Assembly: GCF_019799905.1 (NCBI RefSeq) | Contig: NZ_JABGCI010000006.1 | Coordinates: 1 to 64,000, forward strand | Length of the DNA: 64,000 nt | From: Trujillonella endophytica | Lineage (GTDB): Bacteria; Actinomycetota; Actinomycetes; Mycobacteriales; Geodermatophilaceae | Reading direction: 5' to 3' | In this document: positions 32,671 to 40,602 of the stretch, one piece after another | How the letters are laid out: the number at the start of each line of letters is the position of its first letter | Numbering within the stretch: the stretch's first letter is position 1 | Position numbers and translations under genes: made by a program | Notes under the pieces: generated by a model | Told to the model about the DNA's origin: nothing | The model's database searches: none | What the model saw: the letters and a program-made list of their open reading frames with translations, nothing else

Positions 32671-32826
32671 CGTCGGCGCACTCTGCCGGCTGGTTCCGGA
32701 CGTCGCCGTCGGGATCCCCCCGGCATCGTCCGGAATCGACCGGCGACGTCACCCGATCCGCCGAAGTGGCGACGCCGGGCGGGGATCCGGGAGTCGTGGA
32801 CGGCGGTCGGCGGGGATAGTGACCGG

Positions 32827-33699
32827 GTGCCCGAGTTGCCCGAGGTGGAGGCGCTGGCGGCGTTCCTGCGGGAGAACGCCGTCGGCCACGTCCTGACGCG
32901 TGCCGACCTGGCCGCCGTCCAGGCGATCAAGACGTTCGACCCGCCGCTGTCGGCGCTGGGCGGGCTGGAGATCACCGGCGTGGCCCGGCACGGCAAGTTC
33001 CTCGACCTCGACGTCTCCGGCGTGCACCTCGTCGTCCACCTGGCGCGGGCCGGCTGGCTGCACTGGCGCACCGGCCTGCCCCCCGCGCCACCCAAGCCGG
33101 GCAAGGGGCCCTTGGCGCTGCGCGTGCACCTCGCGCCATGGGATTCCGGCCCGCCCGCCCCCGGCTTCGACCTCACCGAGCAGGGCACCCGCAAGGGCCT
33201 CGCGGTCTACGTCGTCCGGTCCCCCGCCGAGGTGCCGGGCATCGACCGGCTCGGCCCCGACGCGCTGGCGGTGGACCGCGAGCAGTTCGCCGCGCTGCTC
33301 GCGTCCCGCAGCGGACAGCTCAAGGGCGCGCTCACCGACCAGACGCTGCTCTCGGGGATCGGCAACGCCTACTCCGACGAGATCCTGCACGCCGCCCGGC
33401 TGTCGCCGTTCAAGATGGCCGACAAGCTCTCCGACGACGAGGTGATCCGGCTCTACGAGGCGATGCGCGCCGAGCTCACCGACGCCCTCGACCGCCAGCT
33501 CGGGCAGGAGGCGGCGACGATGAAGGGCGAGAAGCGCTCGGGCCTGCAGGTGCACGCCCGCACCGGCCTGCCGTGCCCGGTCTGCGGCGACACCGTCCGC
33601 GAGGTCAGCTTCGCCGACACGTCGCTGCAGTACTGCCCGACGTGCCAGACCGGCGGCAAGCCACTCGCCGACCGCCGGATGTCCAAGCTCCTGCGCTGA
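32827..33699 (+). CDS. Fpg/Nei-family DNA glycosylase-AP lyase
   Basis: 290 residues. The N-terminus PELPEVE supplies the catalytic proline and glutamate after methionine removal (start is GTG). The H2TH region is LSGIGNAYSDEILHAARLSPF; the C-terminal zinc finger is CPVCGDTVREVSFADTSLQYCPTC. It removes oxidised bases. Between motifs the sequence follows the actinobacterial Fpg/Nei group rather than classic MutM. Its stop codon is the first three bases of a perfect inverted repeat. Confidence 0.93.
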   Translation: MPELPEVEALAAFLRENAVGHVLTRADLAAVQAIKTFDPPLSALGGLEITGVARHGKFLDLDVSGVHLVVHLARAGWLHWRTGLPPAPPKPGKGPLALRVHLAPWDSGPPAPGFDLTEQGTRKGLAVYVVRSPAEVPGIDRLGPDALAVDREQFAALLASRSGQLKGALTDQTLLSGIGNAYSDEILHAARLSPFKMADKLSDDEVIRLYEAMRAELTDALDRQLGQEAATMKGEKRSGLQVHARTGLPCPVCGDTVREVSFADTSLQYCPTCQTGGKPLADRRMSKLLR

Positions 33700-33743
33700 T
33701 GGAGTGCGACAGCGCAGTGGACCTGCGCTGTCGCACTCCATCA
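33697..33743. terminator. Perfect 21-bp inverted repeat spanning two convergent stop codons
   Basis: Arms 33697-33717 and 33723-33743 (each containing GGAGTGCGACAGCGCAG or its complement) around a 5-nt TGGAC loop. The left arm starts with the TGA of the glycosylase gene; the right arm, read on the minus strand, starts with the TGA of the chemoreceptor-like remnant. A bidirectional terminator or a mobile REP-like unit. Confidence 0.85.
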
Positions 33744-33902
33744 GGCCAGCAGCTCCCTCGTGACGGCGGACTGCTCGGTCAGCACCCCGCCGATGAACTG
33801 CTGCGTCTCGTTGATGCTCTCGACGGGCGAGCCGATGCCCGCCAGCGCCGTGACGACCCGGTCGACCCGCTGCGGAGTTGAGTCGGCAGCCGTTCTGTTC
33901 AC
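33741..33902 (-). pseudogene. Possible 3' remnant of a methyl-accepting chemotaxis protein gene
   Basis: From a GTG at 33902 the minus strand encodes about 53 residues ending ...IGSPVESINETQQFIGGVLTEQSAVTRELLA. The 'I.ETQ..I...L.EQSA.T.EL' pattern resembles the C-terminal end of the actinobacterial MCP signalling domain ('INxFQxxIAxAVEEQxATTxEM'). No upstream receptor part is present: the next 50 bp are unusually AT-rich for this genome, then the MBL gene begins. Read as a decayed fragment; a real small protein is possible. Confidence 0.45.
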
Positions 33903-33951
33903 CCACGATTTGTTGGGCGCAATGGAACTGGTACCGGCTCGTATCGCCTGG

Positions 33952-35157
33952 TCAGTGGGTCGTGCGACGTCCCGGCAGCCAGGCAGCGGCCCGCGCGGCC
34001 GCGGTCGTCGTCGTCCCGGCGTCGTTGCCGCTCTCGGGCTCGTCGGCCCGTGAGCCGACCGCCGTCCACCAGTCGACCGCGGGGGGCGGCGTGAGCGCGT
34101 CGACCCGCTCGCCCGGCCGCGGGACGGCGATCGCGACCCCCGAGCGCCCGGCGGCCGCGGCCAGCCGCTGGATCGGCTCGGCCCACCCGTGGAAGCCCAG
34201 GTTGAACGTGGCCCAGTGGACCGGCACGAGCAGCCCGCCGCCGAGGTCGCCGTGCGCGCGCACCGCCTCCTCGGGGGTCATGTGGATGGCCTTCCACGCG
34301 TCGTTGTAGGCCCCCACCGGCAGCAGGGTGAGGTCGAACGGGCCGAGCCGGGCGCCGATCGCGGCGAACGCGGGGGTGTAGCCGGTGTCGCCACCGAAGA
34401 AGACCCGGTGCCGCGGTCCGGCGACGACCCACGACGACCACAGCGTCGTGTCGCGGGTGAGGAAGCGTCCGGAGAAGTGCCGCGCCTCGGTGCACGTCAG
34501 CGTCAGGCCGGCGACCTGCACCTCGCCGTCCCAGTCCAGCTCGACGATCCGGTCCTCGGGCACGCCCCAGCGGCGCAGGTGCGCGCCGATCCCCAGCGGG
34601 ACGACGAACGGGGCGCGCTGCCGTGCCAGCAGCTCGCGCACGGTCGGCAGGTCGAGGTGGTCGTAGTGGTCGTGGCTGATCAGGACGGCGTCGACCTCCG
34701 GCAGGTCCGCCAGCGGCGTGGGTGCCGGGTGCAGCCGCACGGGCCCGACGAGGGGGGACGGCGAGACGCGCCGCCCCCACACCGGGTCGACCAGCACCCG
34801 CCGGCCGTCGACCTCCAGCAGCGCGCTGGAGTGGCCGAACCAGGTGACGGCCAGCTCGGCGGCCTCGGCCGGGAGCCGGGACGGCGCCAGCGGCACCGGT
34901 CCGGCGGGCAGGCCGTTGAACCGGCCGTCCCGCACCTGGCGCAGCAGCGCGCGGCGGTCCGCCGGGCTGGGCAGCGACGCGGTCTCCAGCGTGTTCCGGA
35001 AGCGGCCCTCGGAGAACTGGGGGGAGCCGGCGACGTGCGGCCGCAGCGCGCGCCGGCTGGCGCCGACGGCGACGGGCAGGCCCCAGGCCGCGCGGGTCAC
35101 CCACGCCACGGGGGCGGCGAGGAGGGCGACGGCGGTCAGTCTGCGAGGTGAGGGCAC
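33952..35157 (-). CDS. MBL-fold metallo-hydrolase, NAPE-PLD/UlaG-like
   Basis: 401 residues with an N-terminal hydrophobic anchor (RRLTAVALLAAPVAWVTRAAWG). Metal motifs: LISHDHYDHLDLPTV (HxHxDH), ARHFSGR, GGDTGYTP and PVHWATFNLGFHGW. The 'FGHSSALLEVDG' and 'LPVGAYNDAWKAIHMTPEEAV' segments match the NAPE-PLD-like group. Probably a membrane-attached phosphodiesterase or lactonase; the substrate is unknown. The GTG at 35157 is chosen to start at the anchor. The C-terminal 30 residues are Thr/Ala-rich and unstructured. Confidence 0.87.
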   Translation of the reverse strand: MPSPRRLTAVALLAAPVAWVTRAAWGLPVAVGASRRALRPHVAGSPQFSEGRFRNTLETASLPSPADRRALLRQVRDGRFNGLPAGPVPLAPSRLPAEAAELAVTWFGHSSALLEVDGRRVLVDPVWGRRVSPSPLVGPVRLHPAPTPLADLPEVDAVLISHDHYDHLDLPTVRELLARQRAPFVVPLGIGAHLRRWGVPEDRIVELDWDGEVQVAGLTLTCTEARHFSGRFLTRDTTLWSSWVVAGPRHRVFFGGDTGYTPAFAAIGARLGPFDLTLLPVGAYNDAWKAIHMTPEEAVRAHGDLGGGLLVPVHWATFNLGFHGWAEPIQRLAAAAGRSGVAIAVPRPGERVDALTPPPAVDWWTAVGSRADEPESGNDAGTTTTAAARAAAWLPGRRTTH

Positions 35158-35221
35158 GGTCCGAGCATCCCAGCCGGGGCGGCACCGTGCCGTGAGCGAC
35201 GGGGATCGCCATGCTGGGGCC

Positions 35222-35383
35222 GTGCGGGACGCCGACGAGGAACCGGACGAACCGGACGACGAACCGGCCGGGGACCCGGCGTGCTGGCTGGACCGGGTCT
35301 GCCCGGCCTGCGGGCGGCTGGCCGACGGCGAGCCGCGTCCCGACCTCTGTCCCGGGTGCGGGGAGCCCCTGCCCGGGAGGTGA
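35222..35383 (+). CDS. Small zinc-ribbon protein
   Basis: 53 residues: an acidic N-terminus (DADEEPDEPDDEP) then two CxxC knuckles, Cys27-x2-Cys30 (VCPACG) and Cys43-x2-Cys46 (LCPGCG), spaced as in a zinc ribbon. GTG start just past the divergent MBL gene. I recognise no specific family. Confidence 0.6.
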   Translation: MRDADEEPDEPDDEPAGDPACWLDRVCPACGRLADGEPRPDLCPGCGEPLPGR

Positions 35384-35546
35384 GTCCGGCGCCGGCCGCG
35401 GACCAGTGCTGTCGCCGTGCCACGTCCGAGGCCGATCGCACCCGTCGGACGTCTCTGCGGCAGATCGGTCTCATCAGGTGACGGGCGCACCGGGCCTTCT
35501 TAGGGTGACTGCCATCACAACAATCTCCCACCGCTGGAGGCGCACC

Positions 35547-35942
35547 GTGACCCCACCCGAGGAACGCCGGATGCTCACGCCCGAGGAGTACCGGCAGGCG
35601 CAGGACTCCCCCGAGTTCACGGAGCTGCGCCGCCGTTTCCGCCGCTTCGCGTTCCCCATGACGGTGGCGTTCTTCGTCTGGTACCTGCTCTACGTCCTCC
35701 TCTCGACCTACGCCGACGACTTCATGGCGAAGAAGGTCTTCGGCGACGTCAACGTCGGCATCCTGCTGGGCCTGGCGCAGTTCGTGACGACGTTCCTCAT
35801 CACCCAGCTCTACGTACGGCACGCCGGGCGCAACACCGACCCGATCTCCGACGAGATGCGCAACAGGCTCGAGCAGCACGAGTACGCCCGCGAGAAGCCG
35901 GCCGCCGGCGAGGACACCACCCAGGGGGCCACCCGTGCCTGA
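35547..35942 (+). CDS. DUF485 membrane protein, YjcH-like
   Basis: 131 residues, two membrane helices (FPMTVAFFVWYLLYVLLSTY and VGILLGLAQFVTTFLITQLY) around FMAKKVFGDVNVGI, the DUF485 signature. GGAGG lies 6 nt before the GTG start. It overlaps actP by 8 bp. DUF485 proteins partner sodium/acetate symporters of the ActP type; the exact role is not established. Confidence 0.92.
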   Translation: MTPPEERRMLTPEEYRQAQDSPEFTELRRRFRRFAFPMTVAFFVWYLLYVLLSTYADDFMAKKVFGDVNVGILLGLAQFVTTFLITQLYVRHAGRNTDPISDEMRNRLEQHEYAREKPAAGEDTTQGATRA

Positions 35943-37575
35943 CACCCTCGGCCTCGACGTCACGGCCGCCGACTCGACGATCGGCGAGCCGGCGATCAAC
36001 ATCGCGATCTTCGGCGCCTTCGTGCTCGTCACGCTGGTGATCACCTTCCGCGCCAGCCGCAACAACAAGACCGCCGCCGACTACTACGCCGCCGGGCGCA
36101 ACATCAGCGGCACGCAGAACGGCCTGGCGATCGCCGGCGACTACCTGTCCGCCGCCTCGTTCCTCGGCATCGCCGGGGCGATCGCGCTCTACGGCTACGA
36201 CGGCTTCCTGTACTCGATCGGCTTCCTGGTCGCCTGGCTCGTCGCCCTGCTGCTGGTCGCCGAGCTGCTCCGCAACACCGCCCGCTTCACGATGGCCGAC
36301 GTCCTGGCCTTCCGGATGCGGCAGCGGCCGGTGCGCATGGCGGCGGCCATCTCCACGCTGGCGGTGTGCCTGTTCTACCTGGTGGCGCAGATGAGCGGCG
36401 CCGGCGGGTTGGTCACGCTGCTCCTCGGGGTCACCGGCGAGGCCGCCCAGGCGCTCGTCGTGATCCTGGTCGGCGCGCTGATGATCATCTACGTGCTGGT
36501 GGGCGGCATGCGCGGCACCACCTACGTGCAGATCATCAAGGCGTCGCTGCTCATCGCCGGCGCGCTCGTGATGACCGTGTGGGTGCTCGGCAAGTACGGG
36601 TTCAACCTGTCCTCGCTGCTCGGCGGCGCGGAGGAGACGGCCCAGGCGCAGACGGCCCCGGTCGACGTCCTCGCGCCCGGCGCGCAGTACGGCGCGACGG
36701 CGACCTCGCAGCTGGACTTCGTCTCGCTCGGCCTCGCGCTGGTGCTCGGCACGGCGGGCCTGCCGCACGTGCTGATGCGCTTCTACACGGTGCCGACGGC
36801 GAAGGACGCCCGGAAGTCGGTCGTGTGGGCCATCTGGCTGATCGGCATCTTCTACCTGTTCAGCCTGGTGATCGGCTACGGCGCGGGCGCCCTGGTGGGT
36901 GCCGACGAGATCTCCGCGGCCCCGGGTGCGGTCAACTCCGCCGCGCCGCTGCTGGCGTTCGAGCTGGGCGGGACCGTCCTGCTCGGCATCATCGCCGGCG
37001 TGGCGTTCGCCACGATCCTCGCCGTCGTCGCGGGGCTGACGATCACCGCGTCGGCGTCCTTCGCCCACGACGTCTACGCGTCGGTGATCAAGAAGGGAGA
37101 CGTGCCGCCCAACGGCGAGGTGCGGGTCGCCCGCATCACGTCAGTCGTGATCGGGGCGATCTCCATCGGGCTGGGGATCCTCGCGCTGCAGGCCGGGCTC
37201 AACATCGCCTTCCTGGTGGCGCTGGCCTTCGCCGTCGCGGCGTCGGCGAACCTGCCGACGATCCTGTACACGCTGTTCTGGAAGCGGTTCACCACCCAGG
37301 GCGCGCTGTGGTCGATCTACGGCGGGCTGATCGCCTGCGTCGGGCTGATCCTGTTCTCCCCGGTGGTGTCGGGTGATCCGACGGCGCTCTTCCCGGACGT
37401 CGACTTCTCCTGGTTCCCGTTGAAGAACCCGGGGATCATCTCGATCCCGCTGTCGTTCTTCCTCGGCTGGCTGGGCACCGTGCTCTCCAAGGAGGAGCCC
37501 GACACCGACAAGTACGCCGAGCTCGAGGTGCGGGCGCTGACCGGGATCGGGGCCGAGAAGGCCGTCGAGCACTGA
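35935..37575 (+). CDS. actP: Cation/acetate symporter ActP-like
   Basis: 546 residues, sodium:solute symporter family with about 13 helices. ADYYAAGRNISGTQNGLAIAGDYLSAASFLGI near the N-terminus and GLPHVLMRFYTVPTAKDARKS in the middle are ActP-like. Imports acetate and related short monocarboxylates with a cation. The GTG start lies inside the DUF485 gene. Two hairpins follow its stop. Confidence 0.93.
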   Translation: MPDTLGLDVTAADSTIGEPAINIAIFGAFVLVTLVITFRASRNNKTAADYYAAGRNISGTQNGLAIAGDYLSAASFLGIAGAIALYGYDGFLYSIGFLVAWLVALLLVAELLRNTARFTMADVLAFRMRQRPVRMAAAISTLAVCLFYLVAQMSGAGGLVTLLLGVTGEAAQALVVILVGALMIIYVLVGGMRGTTYVQIIKASLLIAGALVMTVWVLGKYGFNLSSLLGGAEETAQAQTAPVDVLAPGAQYGATATSQLDFVSLGLALVLGTAGLPHVLMRFYTVPTAKDARKSVVWAIWLIGIFYLFSLVIGYGAGALVGADEISAAPGAVNSAAPLLAFELGGTVLLGIIAGVAFATILAVVAGLTITASASFAHDVYASVIKKGDVPPNGEVRVARITSVVIGAISIGLGILALQAGLNIAFLVALAFAVAASANLPTILYTLFWKRFTTQGALWSIYGGLIACVGLILFSPVVSGDPTALFPDVDFSWFPLKNPGIISIPLSFFLGWLGTVLSKEEPDTDKYAELEVRALTGIGAEKAVEH

Positions 37576-37582
37576 AGAAGGA

Positions 37583-37670
37583 CCCCGTCCTCCTCACCCC
37601 TCGCTCCGCTCGGGGCGAGCCTCTGGACGGGGCCGGCGAGGCGCGCGTCCCCCTGCGGGGCGCGCGCCTC
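37583..37670 (+). terminator. Double-hairpin terminator after actP
   Basis: First hairpin: CCCCGTCC (37583-37590) with GGACGGGG (37625-37632), enclosing a smaller CTCGC/GCGAG stem. Second: GAGGCGCGCG (37638-37647) with CGCGCGCCTC (37661-37670), extended by CCCC/GGGG. Serves the convergent genes on both sides. Confidence 0.75.
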
Positions 37671-37677
37671 GTGCGCG

Positions 37678-37923
37678 TCAGGCGGCCCGGGCGGCGGCCG
37701 GGACGGCGTCGATGCCCGCCGCAGCGGACACGACCTCCGGGACCACGGTGAGGCGGCGAGCGGTCACGGCGGTGGCCCGGCGGTGGCGCAGGGCCCAGCG
37801 GGCGGTGAGCCCACCGAGGACGAGCAGGCCGGCGACGGCATGCTGGCCCGGGTCGGTCACGGCGACCGCGAGCGCGGCGGCGTAGACGAGCGAGAGGAGC
37901 AGGGCGGGGACGGAGCGGATCAC
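37678..37923 (-). CDS. Small membrane protein of unknown function
   Basis: 81 residues. Two hydrophobic segments (VPALLLSLVYAAALAVAV and HAVAGLLVLGGLTARWAL) then a basic stretch (RHRRATAVTARRL) and an Ala-rich tail. The basic tail should face the cytoplasm. I recognise no family. Stands alone between actP and Mn-catalase. Confidence 0.6.
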   Translation of the reverse strand: MIRSVPALLLSLVYAAALAVAVTDPGQHAVAGLLVLGGLTARWALRHRRATAVTARRLTVVPEVVSAAAGIDAVPAAARAA

Positions 37924-38028
37924 GGTCGGGACCTCCTATCGGGGCTGGCGCCCCGCCCCGCCGGCGGCCGGTCACGGGGACCGGCCACCGGCGTGGCGAC
38001 GGCGCGGGTGGAGCGAGAGGTCAGACGC

Positions 38029-38889
38029 TCACTTGAGCATGTCCTTCATCTTCTGCAGCGTGGACTGGCCGGGCTGCTGCGGCGTCGGGTACAGCCGCGG
38101 GTCGCCCGGGGGCAGGATCGGGGCGTCGGCGGTGGCCTCGATGGGCCGGGCGGCGAACTCGGCGCGGCCGTCGATCGACGGGCCGGACGCCCACTTGCCC
38201 GAGGCCGCCTCGGGGCCGTCGGAGGCGTCGATGAACGTGTAGCCCAGGTCGCCGACCTCCTCCTCGATCGGGAAGGCCTCCGGCACCGGGATGCCCTCGA
38301 GCCCGTCCTCCTTGAGCTGCTCGATGGCGGCCAGCCACATCTGCTGGTGGTAGTGGTCCCGGGTGATGAGGAAGCGGAGCATGTCCTTGACGCCCGGGTC
38401 GTCGGTCATGTTGTAGAGCCGGGCCACCTGCAGCCGGCCCTGCATCTCGGCGGTCACGTTGTACTGGAAGTCGGCCATCAGGTTGCCGCTGGCGGTCACG
38501 TACGCGCCGGTCCAGGGGTTGCCCATGCTGTCCATGTAGGAGGCGCCGGCGCCGTTGGCGATCGGGTGCTGCGGGTTGTGCTGGCCGTAGCCGGCAGCCG
38601 CCTCCTTGGTGCGGTCCGCGGCGTCGGGCTTCAGCGGGATGTGGTCCAGCAGCCGGTCGATCATCGTCACGATCATCTCGACGTGGGCGAGCTCCTCGGT
38701 GCCCACGGCGAGCAGCAGGTCCTTGTACTTGCCGGGGAGCCGGCAGTTCCAGCCCTGCAGCAGGTACTGGGTGGCGACCGTCATCTCGCCCCACTGACCG
38801 CCCAGGACCTCCTGCATCTTGCGGGCGAAGTCCGGGTCGGGGCCGTCGGGCTTGGCCTCGTACTGCAGGGCGTGGGTGTGCGTGAACAT
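38029..38889 (-). CDS. Manganese catalase (non-haem)
   Basis: 286 residues, ferritin-like four-helix bundle. Dimanganese ligands are expected in GTEELAHVEMI (ExxH), AEMQGRLQVARLYNMTDDPGVKDML and RDHYHQQMWLAAIEQL. The family linker HPIANGAGASYMDSMGNPWTGAYVTASGN (in pieces) is present. Decomposes hydrogen peroxide. The ATG at 38889 gives MFTHTHALQYEAKPDGPDP, the normal start, and GGGAGAG lies upstream. No neighbours of related function. Confidence 0.94.
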   Translation of the reverse strand: MFTHTHALQYEAKPDGPDPDFARKMQEVLGGQWGEMTVATQYLLQGWNCRLPGKYKDLLLAVGTEELAHVEMIVTMIDRLLDHIPLKPDAADRTKEAAAGYGQHNPQHPIANGAGASYMDSMGNPWTGAYVTASGNLMADFQYNVTAEMQGRLQVARLYNMTDDPGVKDMLRFLITRDHYHQQMWLAAIEQLKEDGLEGIPVPEAFPIEEEVGDLGYTFIDASDGPEAASGKWASGPSIDGRAEFAARPIEATADAPILPPGDPRLYPTPQQPGQSTLQKMKDMLK

Positions 38890-39002
38890 CGGGCTCTCCC
38901 TCACTGTGTCGCGTCCGCCGCCGTTGCGGTGACGACAGTGATCTGCCCACGCCGGGTGGCCCGCCCGTGCCGTCCGCTGGCCCTCCGAGGCCAACCTCCC
39001 GT

Positions 39003-39022
39003 GGAGTCGCTCGAGCGACTCC
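39003..39022 (-). terminator. 20-bp palindrome downstream of the histidine kinase
   Basis: GGAGTCGCTCGAGCGACTCC is a perfect palindrome ending 3 bp before the kinase stop codon complement. It is best read as the terminator of the minus-strand kinase gene. Confidence 0.6.
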
Positions 39023-39025
39023 GTC

Positions 39026-39760
39026 TCAGCGGTCGGGGAGCTGGATGGTGAGGGTCAGCGCGTCGCCCCGGTCGTCGGCGAGGACCCGGCCGCCCAGCTC
39101 CTTCGCCTGCCGCTGCACCGACCACAGCCCCAGCCCGGTGAGATCCACCGGCGGGGTCGTCGTCCGCAGGTGACCGACGACCCGGTCGGCGGGCACGCCG
39201 GCCTGGGTGAGCGCGAGGTCGACCCAGCCGGGCCGGCACGTCACCGCCAGGAGGACGGCCTCGCCGCGGCCGTGGCGGTGGGCGTTCTCCAGCAGGTTGG
39301 TGAGGATCCGCTGCACGCGGGCGTCGGCCACGGTGACGTCGGCCGCGCAGCCGGTCATCCGCGTGGTCAGCTGCGTCTCGGGGAGCCCCGAGGCGGCGAT
39401 CGCGGCGCGCACCACGTCGACCAGCCGCCGCGGCGCCGGCCCGCGCCGCTGGGCTCCGCCGGTGGCGTCGGCGGTGCGCAGCATCGAGGACAGGTGCGCG
39501 GTCTGGGCGCGGGCGAGGTCCAGCACCTCGCCGTGGCCGCCCCCGGCCGCGTCCAGCGAGGTCAGCGCGGCCTCCAGGCAGGCCAGCGGGCTGCGCATGT
39601 CGTGGCACATCGCGCGCAGCAGGGCCTCGCGCGGGTCGGGTGCCTCCTCGGTCACGGGCGGACGGCGGCGGCGGGTGAGGTGGGTGCGGAGGACGCGGCC
39701 GAGGTCCGTGACGAGGCGGACGCGCGTGGGGGTCGTCGGGGGGTTGGCGATGACGGTCAT
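39026..39760 (-). CDS. Soluble sensor histidine kinase
   Basis: 244 residues. H-box in AMCHDMRSPLACLEAALTSL, N-box in LTNLLENAHRHGRG and a G-box in LTGLGLWSVQRQAKELGG. There is no membrane helix and almost no N-terminal sensor region (about 45 residues), so the signal must come from a partner or the cytoplasm. The ATG at 39760 is preceded by GGAGG. It is divergent from the LuxR-type regulator 69 bp away and probably phosphorylates it. Confidence 0.85.
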   Translation of the reverse strand: MTVIANPPTTPTRVRLVTDLGRVLRTHLTRRRRPPVTEEAPDPREALLRAMCHDMRSPLACLEAALTSLDAAGGGHGEVLDLARAQTAHLSSMLRTADATGGAQRRGPAPRRLVDVVRAAIAASGLPETQLTTRMTGCAADVTVADARVQRILTNLLENAHRHGRGEAVLLAVTCRPGWVDLALTQAGVPADRVVGHLRTTTPPVDLTGLGLWSVQRQAKELGGRVLADDRGDALTLTIQLPDR

Positions 39761-39829
39761 GGGCACCTCCGGTGTTGCGGCCCGGTCAGCCCCGCCGGCC
39801 GCCGTACGACCGCGCAGGAGAGACACCGG

Positions 39830-40510
39830 GTGGATGACGCCGTTTCTGGACGTCGGGCCGAACTGGACGTCGTCCTGGTGGACGACCACCCCCTGTTCAG
39901 CCGCGGCCTGGCGCTGCTGCTGCCCGGGCTGAGCGAGGGGCGGGTCAGGGTGGTGGGGACGACGGAGGACGCCTCCGCGGCCGCGGCGCTGGTCCGCCGG
40001 CACCACGCGGACGTCGCCGTCGTCGACCTGCACATGCCGCCGCCGGGCGGCACGCGGGCCATCGCCGCCATCCGCCGGGCCGACCCGATGGTGCGGGTCG
40101 TGGCCCTGTCCGGGCTGGCCGAGGCCGACGCCGCGCTCGAGGCGCTGCGCGCCGGGGCGGTGGGCTTCCTGCCGAAGACGGCCGACCCGGAGCGGCTGGT
40201 CCGCCCGCTGCTGGCCGTGCTCGACGGCTGGTCGGTGCTGCCCGAGGACCTGCTGCGTCAGCTGCTGGACTCCTCCACGCCGACCGGGGACCAGGGCGTG
40301 GCCGACCGGCTGACGGCGGACGAGCGGCGGCTGTGGCGCCTGGTCGCGGACGGGACGCCCACCGTGGACATCGCGACGACGCTGCACGTCTCCGAGCGCA
40401 CGGCCAAGCGGCTGGTCGCCTCGCTGCTGAGGTCGCTGGGCGTCTCCACCCGTGTCGAGGCGGCCGCGCTGGCCGGCCGGGCGGGACTGGGCAGGAACGC
40501 GGCCCCGTAG
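39830..40510 (+). CDS. Response regulator, NarL/LuxR-type
   Basis: 226 residues. Receiver domain 10-125: DDHPLFSRGLALLLPG, the phosphorylatable Asp in VAVVDLHMPPPGG, the Thr/Ser switch in VVALSGLAE and Lys in VGFLPKTA. LuxR-like HTH near 160-220: ADGTPTVDIATTLHVSERTAKRLVASLLRSLGVSTR. The GTG at 39830 follows AGGAGAG. Partner of the divergent kinase. Confidence 0.87.
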   Translation: MDDAVSGRRAELDVVLVDDHPLFSRGLALLLPGLSEGRVRVVGTTEDASAAAALVRRHHADVAVVDLHMPPPGGTRAIAAIRRADPMVRVVALSGLAEADAALEALRAGAVGFLPKTADPERLVRPLLAVLDGWSVLPEDLLRQLLDSSTPTGDQGVADRLTADERRLWRLVADGTPTVDIATTLHVSERTAKRLVASLLRSLGVSTRVEAAALAGRAGLGRNAAP

Positions 40511-40602
40511 CGGGCAGAACCGTTCCGTCTCGATGCGCATCGCGGCCTCGCTACCCGGCGCGGTGATCGTCACGCCCGGCGTCCGGTGAACTCTGATGTG
40601 CC

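Noticed and set aside
32699..32750. GACGTCGCCG...CGGCGACGTC inverted repeat between malic enzyme and glycosylase genes
   Set aside because: 10-bp arms with a 32-nt spacer in very GC-rich DNA; too weak to call without conservation data.
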